Positions 15,999-25,658 of a DNA stretch of 64,000 nt are shown piece after piece. Position 1 is the stretch's first letter. Each line of letters begins with the position of its first letter. The notes below the pieces were generated by a model. It had not been told where the DNA came from and ran no database searches. It saw only the letters and a list, made by a program, of their open reading frames with translations. The DNA is from BJ22 sp021298375 (GTDB lineage Bacteria; Planctomycetota; Planctomycetia; Pirellulales; Pirellulaceae): contig JBKDOL010000030.1 of the NCBI GenBank assembly GCA_046343015.1, positions 1 to 64,000 on the forward strand. The letters run 5' to 3'. A program made the position numbers and the translations under genes.

Positions 15999-16856
15999 TC
16001 AGCCGACGAGGTCACGCAACGTGCGGAGGTTGACGACGTCCCAATCTTCACCGGCTTCGTTGTGCCCTTTTTCTGTTTCCAGGTACATCGGAACCCTGTC
16101 CAGTCGGGAATCGTTGAGCAGTCGGCGGAAGCCTTCGAGTCCAATCGCTCCCAGCCCGATGTGTTCGTGACGGTCGACGCGGGAGCCTAATCCTTTCTTA
16201 CTGTCGTTGAGATGGATTGCCTGCAAGCGATCGAGGCCGACCTGCTCATCGAATTCACTCCACATCTCGTCGTAGCCGGCCGGTTGCGACAAGTCGTAGC
16301 CCGCGGCAAAGGCATGGCAAGTATCGAAGCAGACCCCGACCCGTTCGCGGTGGCCGAGTTGGTCCAGGATCGCGGCCAGCTGCGCAAAGTTCCAGCCCAA
16401 GTTCGTCCCCTGCCCGGCTGTATTTTCCAGCAGCAGTCCGGCTCCGCACTCGGCCGTGTCAATCAGAATCCCATCCATTGCTGCGGCGATCTTGTCGAGG
16501 CCCTCTTCGGCAGTTGATTCCGTGAACGCCCCCGGATGAAAAATGACCCAGCGAATCCCCAGTTGTCCGGCGCGGTGAAGTTCGGTCGCCAATGCCCCGC
16601 AACTTTTCTCTCGCAGGTCCGGATTCGGACTGGCGAGATTAATCAGGTAACTGGCGTGGGAAATCGGGTCGCTCACCCGGTGCTGGACCAGCGCGCCGGC
16701 AAAGGCTTCGGCGTCCTGCGGCGTGATTGGTTTGGCGGCCCATTGGTTGCTGTTTTTCGTGAAGAGTTGCACGCAGTCGCAACCGGCGACAGCGGCGGCC
16801 TCGACGGCCTTGTAATAGCCGCCCGCGATCGACATGTGGGAACCAAGTTTGGGCAC
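15999..16856 (-). CDS. nfo: Endonuclease IV (AP endonuclease)
   Basis: 285 aa with GTG start at 16856, the same length as the E. coli enzyme. Zinc-dependent TIM-barrel nuclease that cuts 5' to abasic sites in base-excision repair. Signature stretches: LGSHMSIAGGYYKAVE, LENTAGQGTNLG, GVCFDTCHAFAAGYD, HLNDSKKGLGSRVDRHEHIGLGAIG and YLETEKG supply the His/Glu/Asp metal ligands. GTG is chosen because GGAG lies about 10 bases upstream and family homology begins directly after it; an upstream TTG at 16889 is less likely. Confidence 0.96.
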   Translation of the reverse strand: MPKLGSHMSIAGGYYKAVEAAAVAGCDCVQLFTKNSNQWAAKPITPQDAEAFAGALVQHRVSDPISHASYLINLASPNPDLREKSCGALATELHRAGQLGIRWVIFHPGAFTESTAEEGLDKIAAAMDGILIDTAECGAGLLLENTAGQGTNLGWNFAQLAAILDQLGHRERVGVCFDTCHAFAAGYDLSQPAGYDEMWSEFDEQVGLDRLQAIHLNDSKKGLGSRVDRHEHIGLGAIGLEGFRRLLNDSRLDRVPMYLETEKGHNEAGEDWDVVNLRTLRDLVG

Positions 16857-17152
16857 GGGATTCAACTCCAAGGGAAGACGAAGGCGCAATGATCGCGCTC
16901 GAGGGAACGCTGAGCGCGAGGGTGTTTGCGCCTGACCGGTGGGTGAGGGTTCAATTGGCTCAGAGTGGACCGGCCTGATTGAGCCTGAGTCGTAAGGACC
17001 GCGCTGGCGGGCGAGCGCTGGCCCGCAGGCGCCCGATACTGTCGCCGATTTGGGCCGCCACGTGAATGGGTCGGCTCTTTCATTCAGGCGATCGCCGGCC
17101 TAAAATCGGGAACAGATGCCCGAATTGGCGGCTAATCCTGGTGGAATTCCAT

Positions 17153-17225
17153 GGGGACGTAGCTCAATTGGGAGAGCGCTACGCTCGCATTGTAGAGGTT
17201 GTGGGTTCGAGTCCCATCGTCTCCA
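17153..17225 (+). tRNA. tRNA-Ala (anticodon CGC)
   Basis: 73 bases folding as a full cloverleaf. The acceptor stem GGGGACG/CGTCTCC has the G3-U70 wobble that identifies alanine tRNA, with discriminator A. D arm GCTC...GAGC, anticodon loop CTCGCAT (anticodon CGC, codon GCG) on a 5-bp stem, variable AGGTT, T arm GTGGG-TTCGAGT-CCCAT. CCA is not encoded. A TAAAAT hexamer at 17101-17106 could be its -10 element, though the -35 is poor. Confidence 0.95.
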
Positions 17226-17516
17226 TTTGGCTTCGCTGGCAGCTTGACTGGTTGGCATGCGGCATCCTGCTCGGTTCGGACTTGCGGCGGGGCCGAACGG
17301 GCAGGCCAATTGAATCCGGCAGAACGCTGTCGAGCCTTGATCTTTTTTGTCCAGTCGTTCGAAATCCAGCCCTCTTGAGCCCGGCATTACCAACTTCGGC
17401 AAAGGGACTGGGTTGACTTCGGTGAAGTGGCTGCGATGCCGTCTTCAGCAGGCATGGTCTTTACCCCAGTTGGTTGACTTCAAGCCGGATTTTCGGCGAT
17501 AGAGAGTAATTGGACG

Positions 17517-18512
17517 ATGACAGTTGCCTTGGTTACCGGTGCGAATGGCTTTCTGGGTGGGGCACTGGTCCGCATGCTGGCAGAGCGGGGCTACCGCGTC
17601 CGGGCATTGGTGCGGAAACGGGGGGACAACCTGCCGGCGGATGGTTGCGAGGTGTTCACCGGTGACCTGCGAAATCTGGACAGCGTTCTGCCTGCCGCCC
17701 GGGGCGCGGACGTCATCTTCCACGTCGCCGCCGTTTCAGGCATCTGGGGATCTTGGAAGCACTTCCACTCCTGCAACACGGTCGCGACGCGCAACGTGTT
17801 AGATGCCGCCTTGCAGGCCAAAGTGCCGAAGCTGGTTTACACCAGCAGCCCGAGCGTGACGTTTGACGGTGGCCACCAGATCAATGTCGATGAAACGGCG
17901 CCTTATCCGAAGCAATGGCTGTGCCATTACCCGCATTCTAAGGCCTTGGCGGAACAGGCTGTCTTGCAGGCCAATGACCCGAGCGTGCTGATGACCTGTG
18001 CGCTGCGGCCTCACCTGATTTGGGGGCCGAAAGATCGGCATTTGGTTCCCCGATTGATCCAACGCGCCCGGGCGGGGCAACTTTTGCGGGTTGGCGACGG
18101 GACGAACCTTGTCGACCACATCTATGTCGATAATGCCGCGTTTGCCCACATCCAGGCGGCCGAGGCGATGCGTCCGGGGTCCCCGGTTTGCGGCAGCACC
18201 TACTTCATCTCCCAGGGCGACCCCGTGAACTGCTGGGGCTGGATCAATGACATTCTCAAACTTGCTCGGCTGCCGCGAGTCAAACGCTCGATCTCTTTCT
18301 TCTGGGCGTGGCGTCTGGGGCATGCCTTGGAGATTTACCACGACCTGTTCAACATCGAGCGGGAGCCGCGGATGACCCGTTTCCTCGCCGCGCAGTTGGC
18401 CAAGTCGCATTACTTCGATATCTCGCGGGCCCGCCGGGATTTTGGTTACTACCCGATCGTTTCGACCGACGAGGGAATGAAACGTTTGGAGGCCTCTCTG
18501 GGTACCTCTTGA
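17517..18512 (+). CDS. OleD-like NAD(P)-dependent 3-ketoacyl/steroid-type reductase
   Basis: 331 aa. Extended SDR of the NAD-dependent epimerase / 3-beta-hydroxysteroid dehydrogenase group: TGANGFLGG nucleotide fold, VAAVSGIWG, TSSPSVTF and the catalytic YPHSK (Y138, K142). The sequence resembles OleD, which reduces 2-alkyl-3-ketoalkanoates in head-to-head hydrocarbon synthesis, but no oleA, oleB or oleC is in the window. First of seven co-directional genes running to 25594, whose other products are type II fatty-acid and CrtI-like proteins. A role in reducing a beta-keto acyl intermediate of that pathway is an inference. Confidence 0.88.
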   Translation: MTVALVTGANGFLGGALVRMLAERGYRVRALVRKRGDNLPADGCEVFTGDLRNLDSVLPAARGADVIFHVAAVSGIWGSWKHFHSCNTVATRNVLDAALQAKVPKLVYTSSPSVTFDGGHQINVDETAPYPKQWLCHYPHSKALAEQAVLQANDPSVLMTCALRPHLIWGPKDRHLVPRLIQRARAGQLLRVGDGTNLVDHIYVDNAAFAHIQAAEAMRPGSPVCGSTYFISQGDPVNCWGWINDILKLARLPRVKRSISFFWAWRLGHALEIYHDLFNIEREPRMTRFLAAQLAKSHYFDISRARRDFGYYPIVSTDEGMKRLEASLGTS

Positions 18513-18826
18513 GGAAGCCACAGCCGGAGCTACTGCCGGGGCCGGAGATCGGTCTGGCCGGCGGGTTGAGCTGTCGCGAGGGAGCGCGATCGCGCCGAGC
18601 AATCCAACCGGGTCCAACTTCCGGGGCCGCCCGCTGCGGCCGAATGACAGCCCTCGGCCGGAGGATTTGCGGGCTGGACTGATAGCTGTTGGCGGTTCCC
18701 CCGCTTGGGAGCCAATTTTGAAACTGCTGTTTTCCCCCGGATTTTGCGGCGCCCGTTGCGAAACCGGTGGAAATCGATAAATTCTAGGCTCTGGAATCCC
18801 GCCTGGATGGAGCTCGTTCGCACCCG
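18513..18826 (+). other. Spacer upstream of the condensing-enzyme gene
   Basis: About 310 bases without a supported gene. It is GC-rich and holds one plausible promoter close to the downstream start (listed separately). A long minus-strand frame running from 18530 through the fabF-like gene is judged a shadow of it. Confidence 0.4.
18756..18783 (+). promoter_or_regulatory. Possible sigma-70-type promoter for the FabF-like gene
   Basis: TTGCGA (18756-18761), a 16-base spacer and TAAATT (18778-18783), about 43 bases ahead of the start codon. Found by eye only, in the one A+T-richer part of the spacer. Confidence 0.3.
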
Positions 18827-20086
18827 ATGATAAGCCGCGTCAATCAACAAGACCTTCCTGATGAAATGCGCGTGGTGATCACGGGCATCGGGATGACCGC
18901 GCCGATCGGGAATTCGCTGGCCGAAGTCCGCGAAGGGTTGCTCAGCGGTCGGAGCGGCGTACGGCCCTACGAGATTCGGTATTTTGGCAAGACCCTGGCC
19001 GGGGTCTGTGAATTCGAAGTCAACCGGCACCAGTCGAAGAAGGATGCCCGCCGCGGAACTCGGGCGGGGAGCGTTGGCATCTACTGCGCCAATGAAGCGA
19101 TTCTGGACAGCGGAATAGACTTTGCCAATTTCGACAAATCCACGGTCGGCGTTTACGTCGGCGTGACGGAACATGGAAATGTCGAAACGGAGAACGAGGT
19201 CTACCAAATCAAGGGGTACGACTATGACACCTCCTTTTGGTCCCATCACCACAATCCGCGAACGGTGGCGAACAATCCGGCTGGCGAAGTGGCCTTGAAT
19301 TTGGGTATCACTGGCCCGCATTACACCATTGGCGCCGCCTGTGCTGCCGGAAATGCGGGGATGATTCAGGGACTGCAGATGCTGCGGCTCGGCGAGTGTG
19401 ATCTGGCCATCGCAGGAGGGGTCTCCGAGAGCATTCACACCTTCGGAATCTTCGCCGGCTTTGCCAGCCAAGGCGCGCTCGCTTCTCACTCCGACCCTGC
19501 CAAGGCCAGCCGCCCGTTCGACAAGGCGAGAAACGGCATTGTGGTCGCGGAGGGAGGCTGCCTCTACACGCTGGAGCGGCTGTCCGATGCCAAGCGCCGG
19601 CAAGCAAAAATCTACGGCGAGATTGTCGGCTATGCAATCAACACCGACGCGACCGATTTCGTCCTCCCCAACGCCGAACGACAGGCGCAATGCATGCAGC
19701 TGGCTCTGAAGCGGGCCAATTTGTCGCCCGAACAGATCGATATCGTCAGCACACACGCCACCGGCACGACGAACGGCGACTCGTTGGAATGCGATGCAGT
19801 CCGACGGGTCTTTGGCCAATCCGAAAAAACCTTTATCAACAATGCCAAAAGCTTCATCGGTCATTCGATGGGCGCGGCTGGCGCGATTGAATTGGCTGGA
19901 AATTTGCCGGCCTTCAGCGATCGGGTCGTGCACGCCACGATCAATGTCGACGACTTGGACCCGGAGTGCGATATCCCGGGCTTGGTCCGCAACCAGCCGC
20001 GTGAAGTCAATCGGGTCGATTACATTTTGAATAATTCGTTTGGGATGCTGGGAATCAATTCGGCCCTGATTGTCAAACGTTTTTGA
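18827..20086 (+). CDS. Beta-ketoacyl-ACP synthase II-like condensing enzyme
   Basis: 419 aa. Elongating KAS with the Cys-His-His triad: C172 in GAACAAGN, H310 in STHATGTTNGDSLE and H346 in KSFIGHSMGAAG, plus K341. GIGMTAPIGNS opens the thiolase fold. It would condense malonyl-ACP with an acyl-ACP. A downstream in-frame ATG at 18866 is an alternative start, since homology begins there. The gene is 51 bases ahead of a free-standing ACP and in a block with FabZ, FabI and two CrtI-like flavoproteins, so it probably serves a dedicated lipid rather than housekeeping fatty-acid synthesis. Confidence 0.93.
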   Translation: MISRVNQQDLPDEMRVVITGIGMTAPIGNSLAEVREGLLSGRSGVRPYEIRYFGKTLAGVCEFEVNRHQSKKDARRGTRAGSVGIYCANEAILDSGIDFANFDKSTVGVYVGVTEHGNVETENEVYQIKGYDYDTSFWSHHHNPRTVANNPAGEVALNLGITGPHYTIGAACAAGNAGMIQGLQMLRLGECDLAIAGGVSESIHTFGIFAGFASQGALASHSDPAKASRPFDKARNGIVVAEGGCLYTLERLSDAKRRQAKIYGEIVGYAINTDATDFVLPNAERQAQCMQLALKRANLSPEQIDIVSTHATGTTNGDSLECDAVRRVFGQSEKTFINNAKSFIGHSMGAAGAIELAGNLPAFSDRVVHATINVDDLDPECDIPGLVRNQPREVNRVDYILNNSFGMLGINSALIVKRF

Positions 20087-20137
20087 ACCATTTAACCGGA
20101 CTGGCGTTGCCCGTTCGGACAAGGAGAGAGAGTCCGC

Positions 20138-20395
20138 ATGACACCGGAAGAAATTCGTCAAGCGATTATTGAAATCCTCGAAGACATCGCTCCGGACGAA
20201 GACCTGTCCAATTTGAATGATGCGGTTTCATTTCGCGAGCAGATGGAACTCGACAGCATGGATTTCCTTGACATCGTGATGGAACTGCGAAAGCGCTATC
20301 GCGTGCAAGTTCCAGAGGAAGACTACGTCCAGTTGGCTTCGATGGACAGCACCGTGACCTACCTCGTACCGAAAATGGGACAAGTTCCGGCCTGA
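20138..20395 (+). CDS. Acyl carrier protein
   Basis: 85 aa, acidic. Four-helix carrier with the 4'-phosphopantetheine site at S40 in ELDSMDFLDIV. It tethers acyl intermediates for the neighbouring KAS, dehydratase and reductases. DSMD rather than the housekeeping DSLD, together with its position directly after the KAS gene, marks it as a pathway-specific ACP. A strong AGGAGAG lies ahead of ATG 20138. Confidence 0.93.
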   Translation: MTPEEIRQAIIEILEDIAPDEDLSNLNDAVSFREQMELDSMDFLDIVMELRKRYRVQVPEEDYVQLASMDSTVTYLVPKMGQVPA

Positions 20396-21031
20396 CCCAT
20401 TCCGGCTCAAGCTGCTATGCGTCGTATCCAGGCGCGACGTATTCAGGCACGACGTACTCAGAGTCGCGAGGGCCTTCAGTCACGCGAAACGCTCAGTCGC
20501 TGACCTTGGGCGGACTAATCGGCGGTCTTCCATCGTCCAGCGCCGCGGGGGCGACTTTGCCGGGGTTAAACCGCCCGGTGTTTTGGTTGGCTTGTCTCCG
20601 GCAAACTCCGGCCTGCGGAATGGGTTGATTCCTTCGGCAAAGCCGGATTCGAGGGCCCTGCGATGGGACTCGGGGCGGGAATGGGGAGTTTGCCTGCAAG
20701 CGGTTCTCACGACGCCAGACGATTCCCCAAGTCTCGCCGGAGCGGTGTTTGCCAGGGCTCGTGACTGCCAGGTGTCCGATAGACCGTCTTTCCTTGCGGC
20801 CCCCCCCGGAGGCAACTGCACCTCGGGGTTTCCCGTTCTATCCATCCGTCCATCCAGCGATTTCCTGTCCGCCCAAAGCGCGAGTTGGTCGCACGGTCCC
20901 CTACCTGAAAGCATGTTCGCGGCTTGGTGGCGGGAGTCATTCATAAGCGGCTGGGTGATGGAGACGTCGCCCCAATCGGGCCGGGAATTGTTATGCTTTG
21001 TCAGGCTTCGGGCGACCTCGACCAAGCCGCC
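20396..21031. other. Long gene-free spacer inside the lipid cluster
   Basis: About 640 bases between the ACP and the first flavoprotein gene. It carries a 15-bp three-copy repeat at its left end and several C- or G-rich runs. Open frames on both strands have Pro/Arg/Ser-rich translations without homology that I can recognise. A separate promoter for the two flavoprotein genes may lie here. Confidence 0.5.
20417..20461. repeat. 15-bp tandem repeat, three copies
   Basis: Copies at 20417-20431, 20432-20446 and 20447-20461 share the pattern gc(g/a)cgacgta(t/c)tcag, the first being the most diverged. They begin 21 bases after the ACP stop codon. Confidence 0.8.
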
Positions 21032-22450
21032 ATGAACTCCCCCGAGAAATCCGACCCGCTATCCATGTACGACACCATCATTATTGGCGCTGGCATGTCG
21101 GGACTCGCAGCGGGGATTCGCCTGGCCTACTACGACCAGAAGGTCTGCATTCTCGAGCGGCACACGACGATCGGCGGTCTGAATTCGTTTTATCGAATGA
21201 ATCATCGGGACTACGATGTCGGCTTGCATGCGGTTACGAACTTCACGGAAAAGGGGGCGAAAAAAGGCCCCTTGGCCCGAATCCTCAGGCAGCTCCGTTT
21301 CAAATGGGAGGATTTTGCCCTCGCCCCGCAGAAGGGTTCACGCGTCGCCTTTCCGGGTGTCAATTTACGGTTCAATAACGACATTGAATTGCTTGCGGCC
21401 GAAGTCGCCCGGGAGTTTCCCGAACAGCGAGACGCCTTTCAATCGCTATTGGGGCAAATCACCGACTACGACGACCTCGATCAGGCGGCCTTCGAGATCT
21501 CGGCTCGGCAAGTGCTCCAGGAACGGCTGCGCAATCCGCTCTTGATTGACATGCTCCTTTGTCCGCTGATGTGGTACGGAAATCCGCGGGAGCACGACAT
21601 GGCTTGGGGACAGTTCTGCATCATGTTCCGCAGCGTCTTCCTCGAGGGCTTCGCTCGTCCCTACAAGGGTGTTCGACTGATTTTAAAGAATCTCGTGAAA
21701 CGGTTTCGCGAATTGGGCGGGGAGTTGAAACTTCGCCGCGGTGTCAGCCAAATCCTCTCGGAAAATGGCCGGGCCATCGGCGTGCAACTGGAGAATGGCG
21801 AAGTTCTCTACGGCAAACGGATTCTCTCCTCGGCTGGGCATGTCGAAACCCTGCGGTTGTGCGCGGATACGACCGAACCGATCCGCCCAGAGCCGGGCCA
21901 ACTCTCATTTATCGAGTCGATCTCGGTGCTGGACTGCCAGCCAGCCAAGCTCGGGTATGACGAGACCATTGTTTTTTACAATGACAGCGAGCAGTTTCAC
22001 TGGTGCCGCCCTGAGGCAGAACTTTGCGACTTGCGCACGGGCGTCGTCTGTTCGCCGAACAACTATCTTTACGACGACGCGCAGGGGGAACTGCCAGAGG
22101 GTTTCATGCGATTGACATCGATTGCGAGTTTCGACCGCTGGAACGCCTTGAACGAGGACGAGTACCGTCGGGAGAAGTTGCGCTGGTACGATCGGGCGAT
22201 TGCCTCTTGTGTCAGGTTTGTGCCCGATTTTCGCGCTCATGTGATTGACACCGACATGTTCACACCGACTACGATTCGGCGCTTCACCTGGCACGACAAT
22301 GGAGCCGTTTACGGGGCGCCCGACAAGAAACTCGACGGAACGACGCATCTTGAGGGGCTCTATCTTTGCGGAACGGACCAGGGTTTTGTTGGAATCATCG
22401 GGGCGATGATGAGCGGCATCTCGATGGCCAACATGCACTGCCTGAAATAG
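21032..22450 (+). CDS. CrtI/phytoene-desaturase-like FAD oxidoreductase (first copy)
   Basis: 472 aa. Flavoprotein of the amine-oxidase-like CrtI / retinol saturase / isomerase superfamily. An N-terminal dinucleotide fold IIIGAGMSGLAAGIRL, ERHTTIGGL, and the C-terminal FAD segment LYLCGTDQGFVGIIGAMMSG are clear. Such enzymes desaturate, saturate or isomerise long conjugated or isoprenoid chains at the membrane. No phytoene synthase is in the window, and the neighbours are fatty-acid enzymes, so the likely substrate is an acyl chain (inference). ATG 21065 is an alternative start. It is about 30% longer in spacing from its upstream neighbour than from its downstream partner, which is a second CrtI-like gene. 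Confidence 0.85.
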   Translation: MNSPEKSDPLSMYDTIIIGAGMSGLAAGIRLAYYDQKVCILERHTTIGGLNSFYRMNHRDYDVGLHAVTNFTEKGAKKGPLARILRQLRFKWEDFALAPQKGSRVAFPGVNLRFNNDIELLAAEVAREFPEQRDAFQSLLGQITDYDDLDQAAFEISARQVLQERLRNPLLIDMLLCPLMWYGNPREHDMAWGQFCIMFRSVFLEGFARPYKGVRLILKNLVKRFRELGGELKLRRGVSQILSENGRAIGVQLENGEVLYGKRILSSAGHVETLRLCADTTEPIRPEPGQLSFIESISVLDCQPAKLGYDETIVFYNDSEQFHWCRPEAELCDLRTGVVCSPNNYLYDDAQGELPEGFMRLTSIASFDRWNALNEDEYRREKLRWYDRAIASCVRFVPDFRAHVIDTDMFTPTTIRRFTWHDNGAVYGAPDKKLDGTTHLEGLYLCGTDQGFVGIIGAMMSGISMANMHCLK

Positions 22451-22646
22451 TCGGTGGGCGGCCCGATGCTTCGTCGGCCCCACAGCCTCAGCACGAGTCG
22501 CCCCCTCCCGAGTTTCGCTCCCTTCAGTGCCATGGATTGGGGGGAACCGCCGCTGCTCCATTGAGTTTGCGGCGTCCATCTCGTATTCTGAGGCTACCTT
22601 TTTCGGCCTTTTTCGTCACAAATCGTCACAAACACTGTCGCCTGCC

Positions 22647-24095
<1,449 letters not shown>

Positions 24096-24280
24096 CGGCC
24101 TGGTAAAAGGCCTGCCCGACTTGCGGTTGATAGCTGGAATTGGCTCGCACCCCGCTGAACCTGCTTTCCAGGGAGAATTCCTGCCGTGTGCATTGGCCGA
24201 CTGGCCGCGGATCCGCGTGGCTGATCCAGCTCCGACGTTCGCATTTATTTTAAGCGCCCTTACTGAGATAAACCTCCGCC

Positions 24281-24703
24281 ATGACTCGATCCCAAATCGA
24301 ACAGGCCATCCCTCACCGTCCGCCGATGCTGCTGGTCGACGAAATTGTCTCCCAAAGCGAAGACTCGATTGTGACGCGTCGAACCTTTCACGCTGACGAG
24401 TACTTCTTTCAGGGGCACTACCCGGGCCAACCGATCGTGCCGGGAGTGATTCTGTGCGAAGCGACAGTTCAATCGGGCGCGGTTCTGCTGGCGGGGCTGA
24501 TGGCCGGACAACCCGGGGTACCGGTGCTGACTCGGATGAACGAGGTCAAGTTTCGTCGGATCGTCCGCCCGGGCGACACGCTTGAGATGACCGTGAAATT
24601 GAATGAACGACTGGGCGACGCCTACTTCTTGACGGGTACCGCCAAAGTCGAGGGACAAACCGCGGTGCGGCTCGAGTTTGCCTGCGCCGTGAGCCAGGTC
24701 TAG
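24281..24703 (+). CDS. 3-hydroxyacyl-ACP dehydratase, FabZ-type
   Basis: 140 aa hot-dog protein. Removes water from 3-hydroxyacyl-ACP to give the trans-2-enoyl-ACP. The catalytic pair is H46 in GHYPGQPIVPGV and E60 in ILCEA. IPHRPPMLLVDEI is the family N terminus. It sits between the CrtI-like pair and the enoyl reductase, completing the reduction cycle of the cluster. Confidence 0.93.
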   Translation: MTRSQIEQAIPHRPPMLLVDEIVSQSEDSIVTRRTFHADEYFFQGHYPGQPIVPGVILCEATVQSGAVLLAGLMAGQPGVPVLTRMNEVKFRRIVRPGDTLEMTVKLNERLGDAYFLTGTAKVEGQTAVRLEFACAVSQV

Positions 24704-24796
24704 GTTGACTATCCCCGCAGTCCGCAATCGACCTTTTGGATTGCCTTATTCGCCCCCGCTCCTTTTCAAGCCTCAAAAAACAGTCAGGTAATTTCG

Positions 24797-25594
24797 ATGG
24801 ATTTTCTTCAGCTCAGCGGCAAAAAAATTGTCGTCTTTGGAGTGGCGAACAAGAAAAGCGTTGCGTGGCACGTCGCGCAGACGCTGGAAGAGGCTGGTGC
24901 TCAGGTGATCTTCGTCGTCCGCAGCCCGGCCCGGCGCGAATCGACAGGCAAGTTGCTTGCGGGCAAACCGGTCTTTGTGTGCGATGTCGAATTCGAGGAG
25001 CAGATTGAAGCGGTCGCGAGAGAAATTGGCGAGCAGTTCGGCCCGATCGACGGGTTGGTGCACTCGATCGCGTTTGCTGATTACGAGGGAGGGATGAAAC
25101 CGTTCCACGAAACCGGCCGCAAGCAGTTTCTGCGAACGGTTGAGATTTCCTGTTACTCCCTGCTGGCTATCTGTCGTTATTTCCAGGATCATCTCAGCCG
25201 CACGGCTTCCGTTGTGACCATTTCGATTTCCACGACGCGGATGGCGAGCGAAAACTATGGTTTCATGGCTCCGGTCAAGGCAGCCTTGGAGTCGTCGCTC
25301 GCATTTCTGGCCAAGAGTTTCAGCCGCTTTTCGGAAGTTCGATTCAACGCGGTCGGACCCGGATTGCTGAAGACCTCGGCCTCGGCTGGAATTCCCGGCT
25401 ACGTGGATGCTTATTTGTACGCGGAGAAAGTCATCCCCAGAAAACGCGCCGTGGAGACGCAGGAAGCCGCGAATGTCGTCGCTTTTCTCCTCAGCCCCCG
25501 ATCGTCAGGCATCACAGCCCAAACGATCGTGGTCGACGCCGGGATGGAGATCAACTACTTCGATCAGGAGTTGATCGATGCGCACAAGAATTGA
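24797..25594 (+). CDS. Enoyl-ACP reductase, FabI-type
   Basis: 265 aa SDR. Reduces trans-2-enoyl-ACP with NAD(P)H. Evidence: VFGVANKKSVAWHVA (FabI nucleotide fold), VHSIAFAD, the catalytic Y154-x6-K161 in YGFMAPVKAALES, and a C-terminal SPRSSGITAQTIVVDAGM. The usual first active-site Tyr region is altered (STTRMASENY), so substrate range may differ from housekeeping FabI. Last gene of the lipid block, convergent with the J-like protein. Confidence 0.92.
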   Translation: MDFLQLSGKKIVVFGVANKKSVAWHVAQTLEEAGAQVIFVVRSPARRESTGKLLAGKPVFVCDVEFEEQIEAVAREIGEQFGPIDGLVHSIAFADYEGGMKPFHETGRKQFLRTVEISCYSLLAICRYFQDHLSRTASVVTISISTTRMASENYGFMAPVKAALESSLAFLAKSFSRFSEVRFNAVGPGLLKTSASAGIPGYVDAYLYAEKVIPRKRAVETQEAANVVAFLLSPRSSGITAQTIVVDAGMEINYFDQELIDAHKN

Positions 25595-25658
25595 GCTGGC
25601 GGAAGAATGACCCTCGGGGGCTGCTGTTCCCAGAGTTCAGTGCCGCTCCTTCTGAGAG

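Noticed and set aside
17517..18512. OleD-like gene as evidence of an OleABCD hydrocarbon pathway
   Set aside because: No oleA, oleB or oleC homologue is in the window, so only the reductase similarity can be claimed.
18530..20161. A long minus-strand open frame (about 540 codons) opposite the FabF-like gene
   Set aside because: Its translation has no recognisable domain, and it mirrors the third-base GC bias of the real gene. The + strand frame carries complete KAS motifs.
20480..21025. A minus-strand frame of about 180 codons in the spacer after the ACP
   Set aside because: Arg/Pro/Ser-rich translation, no ribosome binding site, no recognised motif, and it includes repeat sequence.
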